The translations under genes and the position numbers were made by a program. The notes beneath the pieces were generated by a model. It ran no database searches and was not told the origin of the DNA. It worked only from the letters and a program-made list of their open reading frames with translations. A DNA stretch of 6,249 nucleotides from NCBI GenBank assembly GCA_003662205.1, contig QMXQ01000096.1:1-6249 (forward strand). Reading direction: 5' to 3'. Positions within the stretch are counted from its first letter, which is position 1, and each line of letters begins with the position of its first letter. Below are positions 1 to 6,197 of this stretch, piece by piece. Source of the stretch: Candidatus Bathyarchaeota archaeon (GTDB lineage Archaea > Thermoproteota > Bathyarchaeia > TCS64).

Positions 1-266
1 CGCCTCAGACGGCGTCATGGTGGCGCGGGGCGACCTCGGCATCGAGGTGCCGCCGTGGGAGGTCCCCCTCCTCCAGAAGCGGATCATCGCCAAGTGCAAC
101 GGGGCGGGGAAGCCCGTCATCGTGGCGACGCAGATGCTGGAGTCCATGGTGATCAACCCCCGCCCCGTTGCACTTGGCGATGATCCGCTTCTGGAGGAGG
201 GGGACCTCCCACGGCGGCACCTCGATGCCGAGGTCGCCCCGCGCCACCATGACGCCGTCTGAGGCG
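1..266. repeat. Fold-back inverted repeat at left end (109-base arms, 48-base spacer)
   Basis: Bases 1-109 are the exact reverse complement of 158-266, with 110-157 as an unpaired spacer. The arms carry the same piece of the pyruvate kinase gene in opposite orientations. The inner arm edges are a 9-base inverted pair, GGGGCGGGG (101-109) and CCCCGCCCC (158-166). The plus-strand reading runs correctly through the spacer and ends in the conserved kinase residues N-P-R-P exactly at 166, after which the sequence turns back as antisense. I infer that a polymerase or assembler switched strands at the 9-base homology. The repeat probably does not exist in the chromosome. Confidence 0.95.
2..166 (+). 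other. pyk: Inverted duplicate fragment of pyruvate kinase coding sequence
   Basis: This plus-strand reading (A-S-D-G-V-M-V-A-R-G-D-L-G and onward) repeats the minus-strand pyruvate kinase from about residue 228 to residue 263, then continues as KPVIVATQMLESM and VINPRP. That continuation contains the conserved ATQMLESM and NPRP motifs of the family, so 110-166 is genuine kinase sequence not represented on the minus-strand copy. After 166 the frame becomes antisense nonsense. It is not a separate gene: it is the fold-back arm, useful only for extending the reconstructed protein to 282 residues. Confidence 0.9.
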
Positions 267-946
267 TCGATGATCTCGTCGATGTTCTCGATGGCGTCCC
301 GGTGCTCGATCTTCGATATCAGCGGCTGATCGCCGCCCGCCCGCTCCACAGCCCGCCGGACGTTCTCCACGTCCCGCCGATCCCGAATGAAGGAGATGGC
401 GAACCAGTCACCGCCAACCTCGACGCCGAACTCGATGCCCCTGAGGTCTCCCTCCGTAGGCGGCCGCAGGGAGAGCGCGGCGCCCGGCGCGTTCACCCCC
501 TTATGGCTGACGACCTCTCCCCCCGAGACGACGCGACCCCGGAAGCCCCTCAGGTCGCCGTCGATGGATGTGATCCTCACCTCGATGAGGCCATCGTTGA
601 GGAAAAGACTCCCGCCGACGCGAACCTCCCGGGGCAGGTCCCCATAGGTGATGGGCAGCTCCTCCCGGTTGCCGACCACGCGGTCCGTCGTGAAGTGGAC
701 CTCGTCCCCCGGCCTGAGCACGACGCGGCCGTCGACCTCGCCCACCCTGATCTTGGGGCCGGGGAGATCGATGAGGACGGAGACGCCGCCCAGCTCGCGG
801 AGGACCTCGACGACCTCCCCATGGGCCCCGTATTCGCCGTGGGAGAGGTTGAGCCGGGCCACGTCCATCCCCTCCTCGATCATGGCCCGCAGGGTCTCCG
901 GCGCGCTGGAGGCGGGTCCGATGGTGCACACGATCTTAGACCTCAC
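158..946 (-). CDS. pyk: Pyruvate kinase, N-terminal part (3' end missing)
   Basis: Pyruvate kinase transfers phosphate from phosphoenolpyruvate to ADP in the last step of glycolysis, in the cytosol. From a GTG at 946 the first residues are VRSKIVCTIGPAS, the family's usual N-terminus. Visible motifs are RLNLSHG (residues 31-37), DLPGPKIR (60-67, where the B domain begins), the catalytic lysine in SKIEH (Lys212) with metal-binding Glu214, and ARGDLG with metal-binding Asp238. The reading is authentic to Gly263; the fold-back then replaces the 3' end. The inverted copy supplies 19 more residues (Lys264-Pro282, including VATQMLESM), so the rest of the A domain and the whole C-terminal domain are absent. 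An in-frame ATG at 1042 would add 32 residues, but it lies upstream of both TATA-like boxes that could serve this strand, so I prefer GTG 946; a TTG at 964 is possible. Divergent from the genes at 1108 onward. Confidence 0.93.
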
Positions 947-1000
947 GAACGGGCCGCCTGACAACTCCCTCTTCACCGCTGGAGACTTGCCCGTCAGGCC

Positions 1001-1010
1001 ATTTAAAAAC
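1001..1010 (-). promoter_or_regulatory. Probable TATA box of pyk
   Basis: On the minus strand this reads GTTTTTAAAT, an AT-rich island in GC-rich surroundings. An archaeal TATA box centred here would start transcription around 978, giving a leader of about 32 bases before the GTG at 946. A weak purine-rich AGGCGG lies 7 bases before that GTG. A second candidate box for this strand is the TTATAA at 1050-1057. Confidence 0.5.
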
Positions 1011-1049
1011 CGCGACGGGGAGACGATGGATCTCTGATACATAAAAAAC

Positions 1050-1057
1050 TTATAAAC
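1050..1057 (+). promoter_or_regulatory. Probable TATA box for the small gene at 1108
   Basis: TTATAAAC is preceded by the AT-rich ATAAAAAAC. A start about 26 bases downstream falls near 1079, leaving a leader of about 29 bases before the ATG at 1108. The core TTATAA is symmetric and could serve the divergent pyk gene too. A short possible hairpin (stem 1077-1081 with 1086-1090, loop TCAG) lies right at the predicted start; its meaning is unclear. Confidence 0.5.
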
Positions 1058-1107
1058 GGGGGATATGGTTCTGCCTGCGGCTCAGGCCGCGCCGTTGGGA
1101 ACATGGG

Positions 1108-1290
1108 ATGCCCTGCCTCCACCTATATCCCAGGGACCTACGGATACCGGATTGGGAGTGGCAGCGGGACGTGGTCGTCACCATCTGCCGGGACTGCGGG
1201 AAGGTCCTGGAGATACGGGTTCTGAGCTCCCAATCCGGGGATACTCCTCAGCCGCCGGGGGAGGCGTCGGCGGTCGAAATAGTTTATTAA
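1108..1290 (+). CDS. Small protein with possible C-x-H / CxxC zinc site
   Basis: I do not recognise this 60-residue protein. Its first 40 residues look genuine: they contain Cys3 and His5, a tryptophan-rich stretch PDWEWQRDVV (residues 14-23), and CRDCGK (Cys27 and Cys30) followed by a beta-like VLEIRVL. Cys3/His5 with Cys27/Cys30 could bind one zinc ion. The last 20 residues are rich in Ser, Pro, Gly and Gln and look disordered. Codons in the core favour G or C at the third position as in the neighbours, and a TATA-like box lies at a suitable distance. The stop codon overlaps the TATA-like box of the next gene. No function can be assigned; a spurious frame is still possible because it is short. 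Confidence 0.6.
   Translation: MPCLHLYPRDLRIPDWEWQRDVVVTICRDCGKVLEIRVLSSQSGDTPQPPGEASAVEIVY
1282..1290 (+). promoter_or_regulatory. Probable TATA box of the zinc-ribbon membrane protein gene
   Basis: GTTTATTAA, preceded by the BRE-like purine run CGAAAT, is centred about 40 bases before the ATG at 1326. The predicted start near 1312 gives a leader of about 14 bases containing a weak GTGGG. It overlaps the last codons of the small upstream gene, so the two genes are probably transcribed separately. Confidence 0.5.
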
Positions 1291-1325
1291 CCCCCGGCGT
1301 CTACTCGAACATTCAGTGGGCTTGC

Positions 1326-1625
1326 ATGGTCTATTGCACCGAGTGCGGGGCGCAGAATCCTGAGGACGCGGAGTTCTGCATCAAATGCGGCGCCGCGCTG
1401 TACCCCACGAGGAGCTACGGGTGGGACAGGCGTCGGCGCGATAGGGATATGTGCTTCGGCGTCCCCGTGAGCGGCCAGGTCTGGGGGATCATCTTCGGCC
1501 TCCTCATCATCCTCTGGGGCCTCTCCGAGTTCATGGGCGTGGACATCAACTTCTTCGCCCTCGTCGCCATAGTCTTCGGCCTCATCATCCTGGTGGGCGC
1601 CCTCCGGGGGAGGGCTCCCCCGTAG
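1326..1625 (+). CDS. Zinc-ribbon protein with two transmembrane helices
   Basis: This 99-residue protein starts with a complete zinc ribbon: CTEC (Cys4, Cys7) and CIKC (Cys18, Cys21), the short N-terminal ribbon common in archaeal membrane proteins of unknown role. An Arg/Asp-rich linker follows (residues 34-41, DRRRRDRD). Two hydrophobic helices come next, at about 51-68 and 76-93, joined by a short loop containing Gly71-Val-Asp-Ile-Asn75. The C-terminus is basic (RGR). The frame stays open upstream to an ATG at 1065, but the extension is low-complexity and overlaps the better-supported 1108-1290 gene, so I chose the ATG just before MVYCTECG. It probably sits in the cytoplasmic membrane with the ribbon at the N-terminus. 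The function is unknown. Confidence 0.85.
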   Translation: MVYCTECGAQNPEDAEFCIKCGAALYPTRSYGWDRRRRDRDMCFGVPVSGQVWGIIFGLLIILWGLSEFMGVDINFFALVAIVFGLIILVGALRGRAPP

Positions 1626-1650
1626 ATAGGGCGAGCCAGAGCCCCTGCCC

Positions 1651-1665
1651 GGAAAACGTTAAGGC
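1651..1665 (+). promoter_or_regulatory. Possible BRE/TATA element of the amidohydrolase gene
   Basis: GGAAAACGTTAAGGC is the only A/T-enriched box at the right distance. A start about 27 bases downstream falls close to the ATG at 1692, which suggests a leaderless transcript. No convincing ribosome binding site precedes the ATG (CTGATCGCT). The TATA match is weak. Confidence 0.4.
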
Positions 1666-1691
1666 GACATACCCCATATTCTCTGATCGCT

Positions 1692-3452
1692 ATGTCAGAG
1701 GAGTATGACATTCTGATCAAGAACGCGTCCATCGTGGACGGCACGGGCGCCGAGACCTTCAGGGGCTCCGTCGCGGTCAAGGGCGAGCGGATCGCCGCCA
1801 TCGGCGAGGTGAAGGGCGACGCCAAGGTCGTCATCGACGCCGGCGGGTTGACGGCGACACCCGGCTTCATCGATGTCCACAACCACGGCGACGTCTCCAT
1901 CCTGCATTACCCCGAGGCTGAGGGCTTCGTGCGGCAGGGGATCACCACCTTCGTCGGCGGCAACTGCGGCACCAGCCCCGGCCCCTACGGCGACCTCATC
2001 GACCAGGCCTACTTCCTCTACGACATCTACAACGAGGTCGCCCCCGACATGTACTACCCCAACCGGCTGCTGCCGAGGGAGCTCATCAACGAGCGGCACC
2101 GCGAGCTCTACGGGTGGGAGATCGACTGGCACACCATGGGCGAGTTCTTCCAGCGGGTCGAGGCGAGGGGGCTGAGCCCCAACTACGTCCCCATCGTCGG
2201 CCACGGCGACATCCGGTACCTCGTCATGGGCCAGGACTTCAGGCGGAAGGCCACTAAAAAGGAGGTCAAGGCCATGCAGGAGCAGGTCCGCCAGGCGATG
2301 GAGGACGGCTGCCGCGGCCTCAGCGTCGGCCGGGACTACGAGCCCGGCTACTACGCCGACATAGACGAGCTCGCCGCCTGCGCCAAGGTGGCCGCGGAGT
2401 ACGGCGGCATATACACCAGCCACAGCCTCCGCACCGGGCTGAGGAAGGCCCGGAGGCCCGGGGAGTTCCCGCCCCCGAAGATCAACGGCATCCTCGAGGC
2501 GATAGAGGTCGGGAGACGGTGCAAGATGCCGGTGGAGATATCGCACCTCAGCCCCCTCTACGACGTCTGGCCCGGGGGCAGCGAGATCATGACGGAGGCG
2601 GCGGTGAAGGCGACCCTGAAGGCGATAGACGACGCGAGGGAGGAGGGCCTCGACGTCAACTTCGACCTCATCCCCCACCACCTGACCGGCGGCATCTACA
2701 CCTGCCCCTGGCTCGCCGCGGCGCTCCTGCCCTGGCTGAGGATCACCGGCTCCAGGGAGAACCTCGCCAAGGCCCTGCAGATGAGGGAGTTCCGCGACGA
2801 GATCCGGGAATCCATCATGAGCGGCAAGTGGTACGGCCTGAACCCGAACATCAATCCCCACTGGGCTGCCCGCCCCACCATCGTCAGCTGCAGGGACGAC
2901 CGCTTCGTCGGCAAGACCGTCGCCCAGGCAGCCGAGGAGCTGGGCGTGGACCCCCTCGAGGCCCTGACGGAGATCCTCTCCGTGGACCCGTACACGAAGG
3001 CGGTGGTGAAGGGGGACGACGACTCGACGAAGCTGATGTTCTACCGCCACCCGGAGATGATGATCGGCGTCGACACCTTCGCCCTCGACGACAAGTGGGA
3101 GTGCAAGACCCCGCCGTGGTTCCTGCCCAACGAGAACAGCTTCGGCGGCTTCCCCCGGTACTTCCGCCGGGCCGTCCGGGAGACCAAGACCCTGACCCTG
3201 GAGGAGGCGGTCCGCAAGGTCACATCCCTCCCCGCCAAGAAGTTCAGGCTCGGGGACAGGGGCGTCCTCAGGGAAGGGGCGTACGCCGACATCGTCCTCA
3301 TGGACCCCGAGACCGTCACCGACCGGGGGGACCAGCTGGAGCCGCGCCGCTACCCCGAGGGCATCGAGTACGTCATCGTGAACGGCGTCACCGTCGTCGA
3401 GAAGGCCCGGCACACCGGGGCGAAGCCCGGCAGAATCCTCTACCGGGAGTAG
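1692..3452 (+). CDS. N-acyl-D-amino-acid deacylase (D-aminoacylase) family amidohydrolase
   Basis: The protein is a 586-residue metal-dependent amidohydrolase. Characterised relatives hydrolyse N-acyl-D-amino acids to the free D-amino acid and a carboxylate. The N-terminal strands (YDILIKNASIVDGTG) form the small beta domain. GFIDVHNHGD carries metal ligands His63 and His65. GGNCGTSPGP carries Cys92, the position where D-aminoacylases use cysteine rather than carbamylated lysine to bridge metals. SHS (His244), ISHLS (His285) and GVD (Asp461) complete the site. The C-terminus (residues about 515-586) returns to the beta domain with RLGDRGVLREGAYADIVLMD. No signal peptide is seen, so it is probably cytosolic. 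It is longer than the roughly 480-residue classic enzymes, with extra sequence between Cys92 and His244 and between His285 and Asp461. The usual S-D-G around the aspartate reads V-D-T here. Family membership is secure; the substrate is not. Confidence 0.9.
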   Translation: MSEEYDILIKNASIVDGTGAETFRGSVAVKGERIAAIGEVKGDAKVVIDAGGLTATPGFIDVHNHGDVSILHYPEAEGFVRQGITTFVGGNCGTSPGPYGDLIDQAYFLYDIYNEVAPDMYYPNRLLPRELINERHRELYGWEIDWHTMGEFFQRVEARGLSPNYVPIVGHGDIRYLVMGQDFRRKATKKEVKAMQEQVRQAMEDGCRGLSVGRDYEPGYYADIDELAACAKVAAEYGGIYTSHSLRTGLRKARRPGEFPPPKINGILEAIEVGRRCKMPVEISHLSPLYDVWPGGSEIMTEAAVKATLKAIDDAREEGLDVNFDLIPHHLTGGIYTCPWLAAALLPWLRITGSRENLAKALQMREFRDEIRESIMSGKWYGLNPNINPHWAARPTIVSCRDDRFVGKTVAQAAEELGVDPLEALTEILSVDPYTKAVVKGDDDSTKLMFYRHPEMMIGVDTFALDDKWECKTPPWFLPNENSFGGFPRYFRRAVRETKTLTLEEAVRKVTSLPAKKFRLGDRGVLREGAYADIVLMDPETVTDRGDQLEPRRYPEGIEYVIVNGVTVVEKARHTGAKPGRILYRE

Positions 3453-3469
3453 CCCTCCCCCTTTCTTTT
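3453..3469 (+). terminator. Pyrimidine-rich, T-tract terminator after the amidohydrolase
   Basis: Immediately after the stop codon the sequence is CCCTCCCCCTTTCTTTT with no hairpin. A T-rich tract without a stem is typical of archaeal termination. It comes before the next gene's promoter box, which argues that the two genes are not one transcript, or only by read-through. Confidence 0.5.
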
Positions 3470-3470
3470 G

Positions 3471-3485
3471 GGAAACGCAATATAG
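3471..3485 (+). promoter_or_regulatory. Probable BRE/TATA box of the M14 peptidase gene
   Basis: GGAAACGCAATATAG contains a BRE-like GGAAAC followed by the TATA-like AATATAG. The predicted start, about 27 bases downstream near 3508, leaves roughly 5 bases before the ATG at 3514, so the transcript is probably leaderless. A GAGG at 3507-3510 is too close to the ATG to be a good ribosome site. Confidence 0.5.
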
Positions 3486-3513
3486 ACCCTCGGCGTAGTT
3501 CTACTAGAGGCGC

Positions 3514-6048
3514 ATGTCTAACGTTGTCACGCCGCCGGAGGAGTTCTTCGGCTTCAGGCTGGGGAGCGACAGGAAGATCGCCCGGTGGGACAGGATCGTC
3601 GCGTACTTCAGGCTGCTGGAGACGCAGAGCGACAGGATCAAGGTCGTGGAGATGGGCCCCTCCACCGAGGGCAACCCCTTCCTGCTCGTGATCATCTCCT
3701 CCGCCGACAACCTCAGGAACCTTGAGCGGCTGAGGGAGGTGAACCTCAGGCTCAGCGACCCCAGGGGGCTGACGGAGGAGGAGGCCGAGGCCCTGATCAG
3801 GGAGGGGCGGGCCGTCATCTGCCAGTCCATGAGCCTCCACGCGACGGAGATCGGGGGCACCCAGATGGCGCCGGAGCTGGCGTACGACCTGCTGACCGGG
3901 ACGGACGAGGAGGTCCGGCGCATCTTGGAGAACGTCGTCTTCCTCATGGTTCCCTGCTTCAACCCCGACGGCCAGATCATGGTCGCGGACTGGTACAACA
4001 GGTGGCTGGGGACCGAGTACGAGGGATGCGGCCTCCCCTGGCTCTACCACAAGTACGTGGGCCACGACAACAACAGGGACGCCTTCCAGACCAACATGGT
4101 CGAGTCCAGGTACATGGCCTCCATCCTGTTCCGGGACTGGATACCGCAGGCGTACATCGACCACCACCACATGGGGAGCTACGGCGCCCGCTTCTATGTG
4201 CCGCCCTACTGCGAGCCTATCCACCCCCACGCCGACCCCCTCATCTGGAGGGAGCACAGCTGGTACGGCGCCCACATGGCGTACAAGCTGGAGGAGGCGG
4301 GGAAGACGGGGGTCCTCAACGCCGCTCAGTACCTGGCGTGGGGCCACCTCGGCTTCCACTGGATCACGGGCTACCACAACGTCGCGGGGATGCTCACCGA
4401 GTCGGCGAGCGCCCGGCTGGCGACCCCCCTCTACATCCACCCCGGCCAGCTCCGGGGCGACAGGCGGGGGACGCTGGCGAGCTACGACCCCCAGACCAAC
4501 TTCCCGCACCCGTGGCCCGGGGGCTGGTGGAGGCTCCGGGACATCGTCGAGCAGCAGAAGATAGCGGCGTGGGCGGCCCTCGACCTGGCGGCGAGGCACA
4601 GGGAGACGGTGCTGAGGAACGCCTACCTGAAGGCGAGGCGGCAGACGGAGCGGGGCGAGCGGGGGCGCCCCGCCGCCTACGTCATCCCCCGGGAGCAGCA
4701 CGACCCGCTGACCGCGGCGAAGCTGGTGGAGAAGCTGCTGGTGCAGGGCATCGAGGTCCACCGGGCCCGGGAGGCGTTCACGGCGGACGGCGTCCGCTAC
4801 CCCGCGGGCTCCCACGTCGTCTTCCTCGCCCAGCCGAAGAGCGGGCTGGTGAGGACGCTGCTCGGGCGGACCCTCTACCCGGACAACGCGTGGACCCGCG
4901 CCCGCGACGGCTCGCCCCTCAGGCCCCAGGACACCGCGACGGACACGATGGCGGAGTTCATGGGCGTCCGCGTCGACCCCATCGACGGCTACGCCGACGG
5001 CGGCTTCGAGAAGATCACGGAGGCACGGTTCCCCGGCGGCGGGGTTCCAGGCGCCTCCGACCACGGCTACGCCCTGGACCCCCGGCTGAACGACAGCTAC
5101 ACCGCCGTCAACAGGCTGCTCGCCGTCGGGGCGGAAGTGTGGCGCGCCCCAGACGAGACCGAGGTCGGCGGCGGCCGCCTGCCGCCGGGCGCCTTCATCG
5201 TCCGCGGCGAACCCGGCTTCCTCAAGGAGATCGCCGAGGAGCTGCACCTCGTCTTCCACCCCTTGCCCGGGGAGGTGGAGGGGAGGCGGCCGGTCCGGCG
5301 GCTCAGGGTGGGGATGTACCAGCGCTACTGGGGCGAGAACATCGACGAGGGCTGGACCCGGTGGCTCCTCGAACAGTTCGAGTTCCCCTACGTTACGCTG
5401 AGGGACGACGATTTCAAGAAGGGCGGCCTCAGGGACCGGCTCGATGTGGTCATCCTGCCGGACGACCCCGTCCCCCTCATCACGGGCGAGGGGGTGGAGG
5501 AGTGGTGGCAGGAGCACCGCCCCTGGTGGCCCCTCCCCGTCTACCCGCCCGAGTACCGGAGCGGCATCGGCGAGGAGGGCGTCGAGGCGCTGAAGAGGTT
5601 CGTCGGGGAGGGCGGGGTCCTCGTCTGCTTCAACAGCGCCTGCGAGCTCGCCGTCGAGAAGCTCGGGCTGAAGGTGAGGAACGTCCTGGCAGACGTGCCG
5701 TCGAAGGAGTTCTTCTGCCCCGGCTCGACGCTGCGCGCCCGCGTCGAGGTCCGCCACCCGCTGGGATACGGGATGCCTGAGGAGAGCCTCATCTTCTTCT
5801 GGGACAGCCCCGCCTTCGAGATACTCCCCTCGGGCTTCAACGACCGATACGAGGTCGTCGTCAGCTACCCCGACGGCGACCTACTCCAGAGCGGCTGGCT
5901 CATCGGCGAGGAGAAGCTGAGGCGGAGGGCGGCGATGGTCGCGGCGCGCCACGGCGAGGGCCGGGCGATCCTCATCGGCTTCAGGGCCCAGCACAGAGCC
6001 CAGACCCACGGCACCTACAAGCTGCTCTTCAACAGCCTGCTCGGCTGA
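3514..6048 (+). CDS. M14-family zinc carboxypeptidase-like protein with C-terminal amidotransferase-like domain
   Basis: The protein has 844 residues. The N-terminal half (about 20-360) is an M14 carboxypeptidase-type domain, a fold that removes C-terminal residues from peptides using one zinc ion. It shows STEGNPF (about 50-56), the zinc motif HATE (His109, Glu112), FNPDG (149-153), the substrate-binding HDNNRD (Arg188), DHHHMG (third zinc ligand probably His218) and MLTES (Glu296, candidate catalytic glutamate). All key residues are present, so it is probably active. From about 595 to 835, GMYQRYW, NIDEGWTRWLLEQFEFPY, DVVILPD and GGVLVCFNSAC resemble the class I amidotransferase-like (flavodoxin-like) domain fused to large bacterial M14 proteins. 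No Cys-His-Glu triad is obvious, so this part may bind rather than catalyse. Many bacterial relatives are secreted; this one has no signal peptide. The substrate is unknown. It follows the amidohydrolase by 61 bases. Confidence 0.88.
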   Translation: MSNVVTPPEEFFGFRLGSDRKIARWDRIVAYFRLLETQSDRIKVVEMGPSTEGNPFLLVIISSADNLRNLERLREVNLRLSDPRGLTEEEAEALIREGRAVICQSMSLHATEIGGTQMAPELAYDLLTGTDEEVRRILENVVFLMVPCFNPDGQIMVADWYNRWLGTEYEGCGLPWLYHKYVGHDNNRDAFQTNMVESRYMASILFRDWIPQAYIDHHHMGSYGARFYVPPYCEPIHPHADPLIWREHSWYGAHMAYKLEEAGKTGVLNAAQYLAWGHLGFHWITGYHNVAGMLTESASARLATPLYIHPGQLRGDRRGTLASYDPQTNFPHPWPGGWWRLRDIVEQQKIAAWAALDLAARHRETVLRNAYLKARRQTERGERGRPAAYVIPREQHDPLTAAKLVEKLLVQGIEVHRAREAFTADGVRYPAGSHVVFLAQPKSGLVRTLLGRTLYPDNAWTRARDGSPLRPQDTATDTMAEFMGVRVDPIDGYADGGFEKITEARFPGGGVPGASDHGYALDPRLNDSYTAVNRLLAVGAEVWRAPDETEVGGGRLPPGAFIVRGEPGFLKEIAEELHLVFHPLPGEVEGRRPVRRLRVGMYQRYWGENIDEGWTRWLLEQFEFPYVTLRDDDFKKGGLRDRLDVVILPDDPVPLITGEGVEEWWQEHRPWWPLPVYPPEYRSGIGEEGVEALKRFVGEGGVLVCFNSACELAVEKLGLKVRNVLADVPSKEFFCPGSTLRARVEVRHPLGYGMPEESLIFFWDSPAFEILPSGFNDRYEVVVSYPDGDLLQSGWLIGEEKLRRRAAMVAARHGEGRAILIGFRAQHRAQTHGTYKLLFNSLLG

Positions 6049-6063
6049 ACCCCTCCCCTTTTT
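6049..6063 (+). terminator. T-tract terminator after the M14 gene
   Basis: The sequence CCCCTCCCCTTTTT follows directly after the M14 stop, resembling the C/T-rich tract after the amidohydrolase. It fills almost the whole 14-base gap to the convergent minus-strand gene. That gene has no equivalent T tract on its own strand here. Confidence 0.45.
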
Positions 6064-6197
6064 CAGGAAGAGAAGTGGTCGTAGATGGCCTTCGAGGCCC
6101 TCGCTATGGCCTCCTCGGCGGCGTAGACGTCGGCGGCCTCTCTAGTGAAGCAGGAGATGATGTACCGCTCGCCGCTGTCAAGGAGGGTGACGACGCC
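6063..6197 (-). CDS. C-terminal end of a probable class A beta-lactamase-like serine hydrolase (5' end missing)
   Basis: Reading leftward from the fold-back point gives 44 residues and a TGA at 6065-6063: GVVTLLDSGERYIISCFTRE, then an alanine-rich helix AADVYAAEEAIARASKAIYDHF, then SS. This matches the C-terminal pattern of class A beta-lactamase-like serine hydrolases (the beta-lactamase2 type), where a D-x-G-I/V-V strand, a second strand ending in FT/LT, and a final helix with A-x-x-x-I-A-R-x-S/A-x-x-Y-D-x-F close the fold. If native sequence extends through the palindromic core to 6203, the preceding residues are Asp-Ala, as in the family's H/N-D-A/V-G motif. The active-site Ser-x-x-Lys and Lys-Thr-Gly motifs would lie upstream and are not in the window. 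Recognition is from memory of the family pattern over a short piece. It is convergent with the M14 gene. Confidence 0.6.
   Translation of the reverse strand, partial: GVVTLLDSGERYIISCFTREAADVYAAEEAIARASKAIYDHFSS

Noticed and set aside
302..961. 219-residue plus-strand open frame
   Set aside because: It is the antisense of pyruvate kinase; open only because GC-rich codons leave few stops on the opposite strand.
5..1042. Single 345-residue minus-strand kinase reading
   Set aside because: After Gly263 it runs through the fold-back spacer in the wrong orientation and then antisense of the other arm; the last 50 or so residues are artefactual, and the first 32 lie upstream of the likely start.
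1077..1090. Short hairpin (5-base stem, TCAG loop) as a regulatory element
   Set aside because: A five-base G/C stem is expected by chance in sequence this GC-rich; nothing else supports a riboswitch or operator.
1065..1325. N-terminal extension of the zinc-ribbon protein
   Set aside because: The extension is low-complexity, overlaps the better-coded 1108-1290 frame and spans a TATA-like box; the zinc ribbon naturally starts at the ATG at 1326.
3388..5757. 789-residue minus-strand open frame opposite the M14 gene
   Set aside because: Low-complexity Pro/Arg/Gly/Val/Leu-rich translation with no domain; a codon-bias shadow of the well-supported M14 gene. The 572-residue frame opposite the amidohydrolase (1695-3413) is rejected for the same reason.
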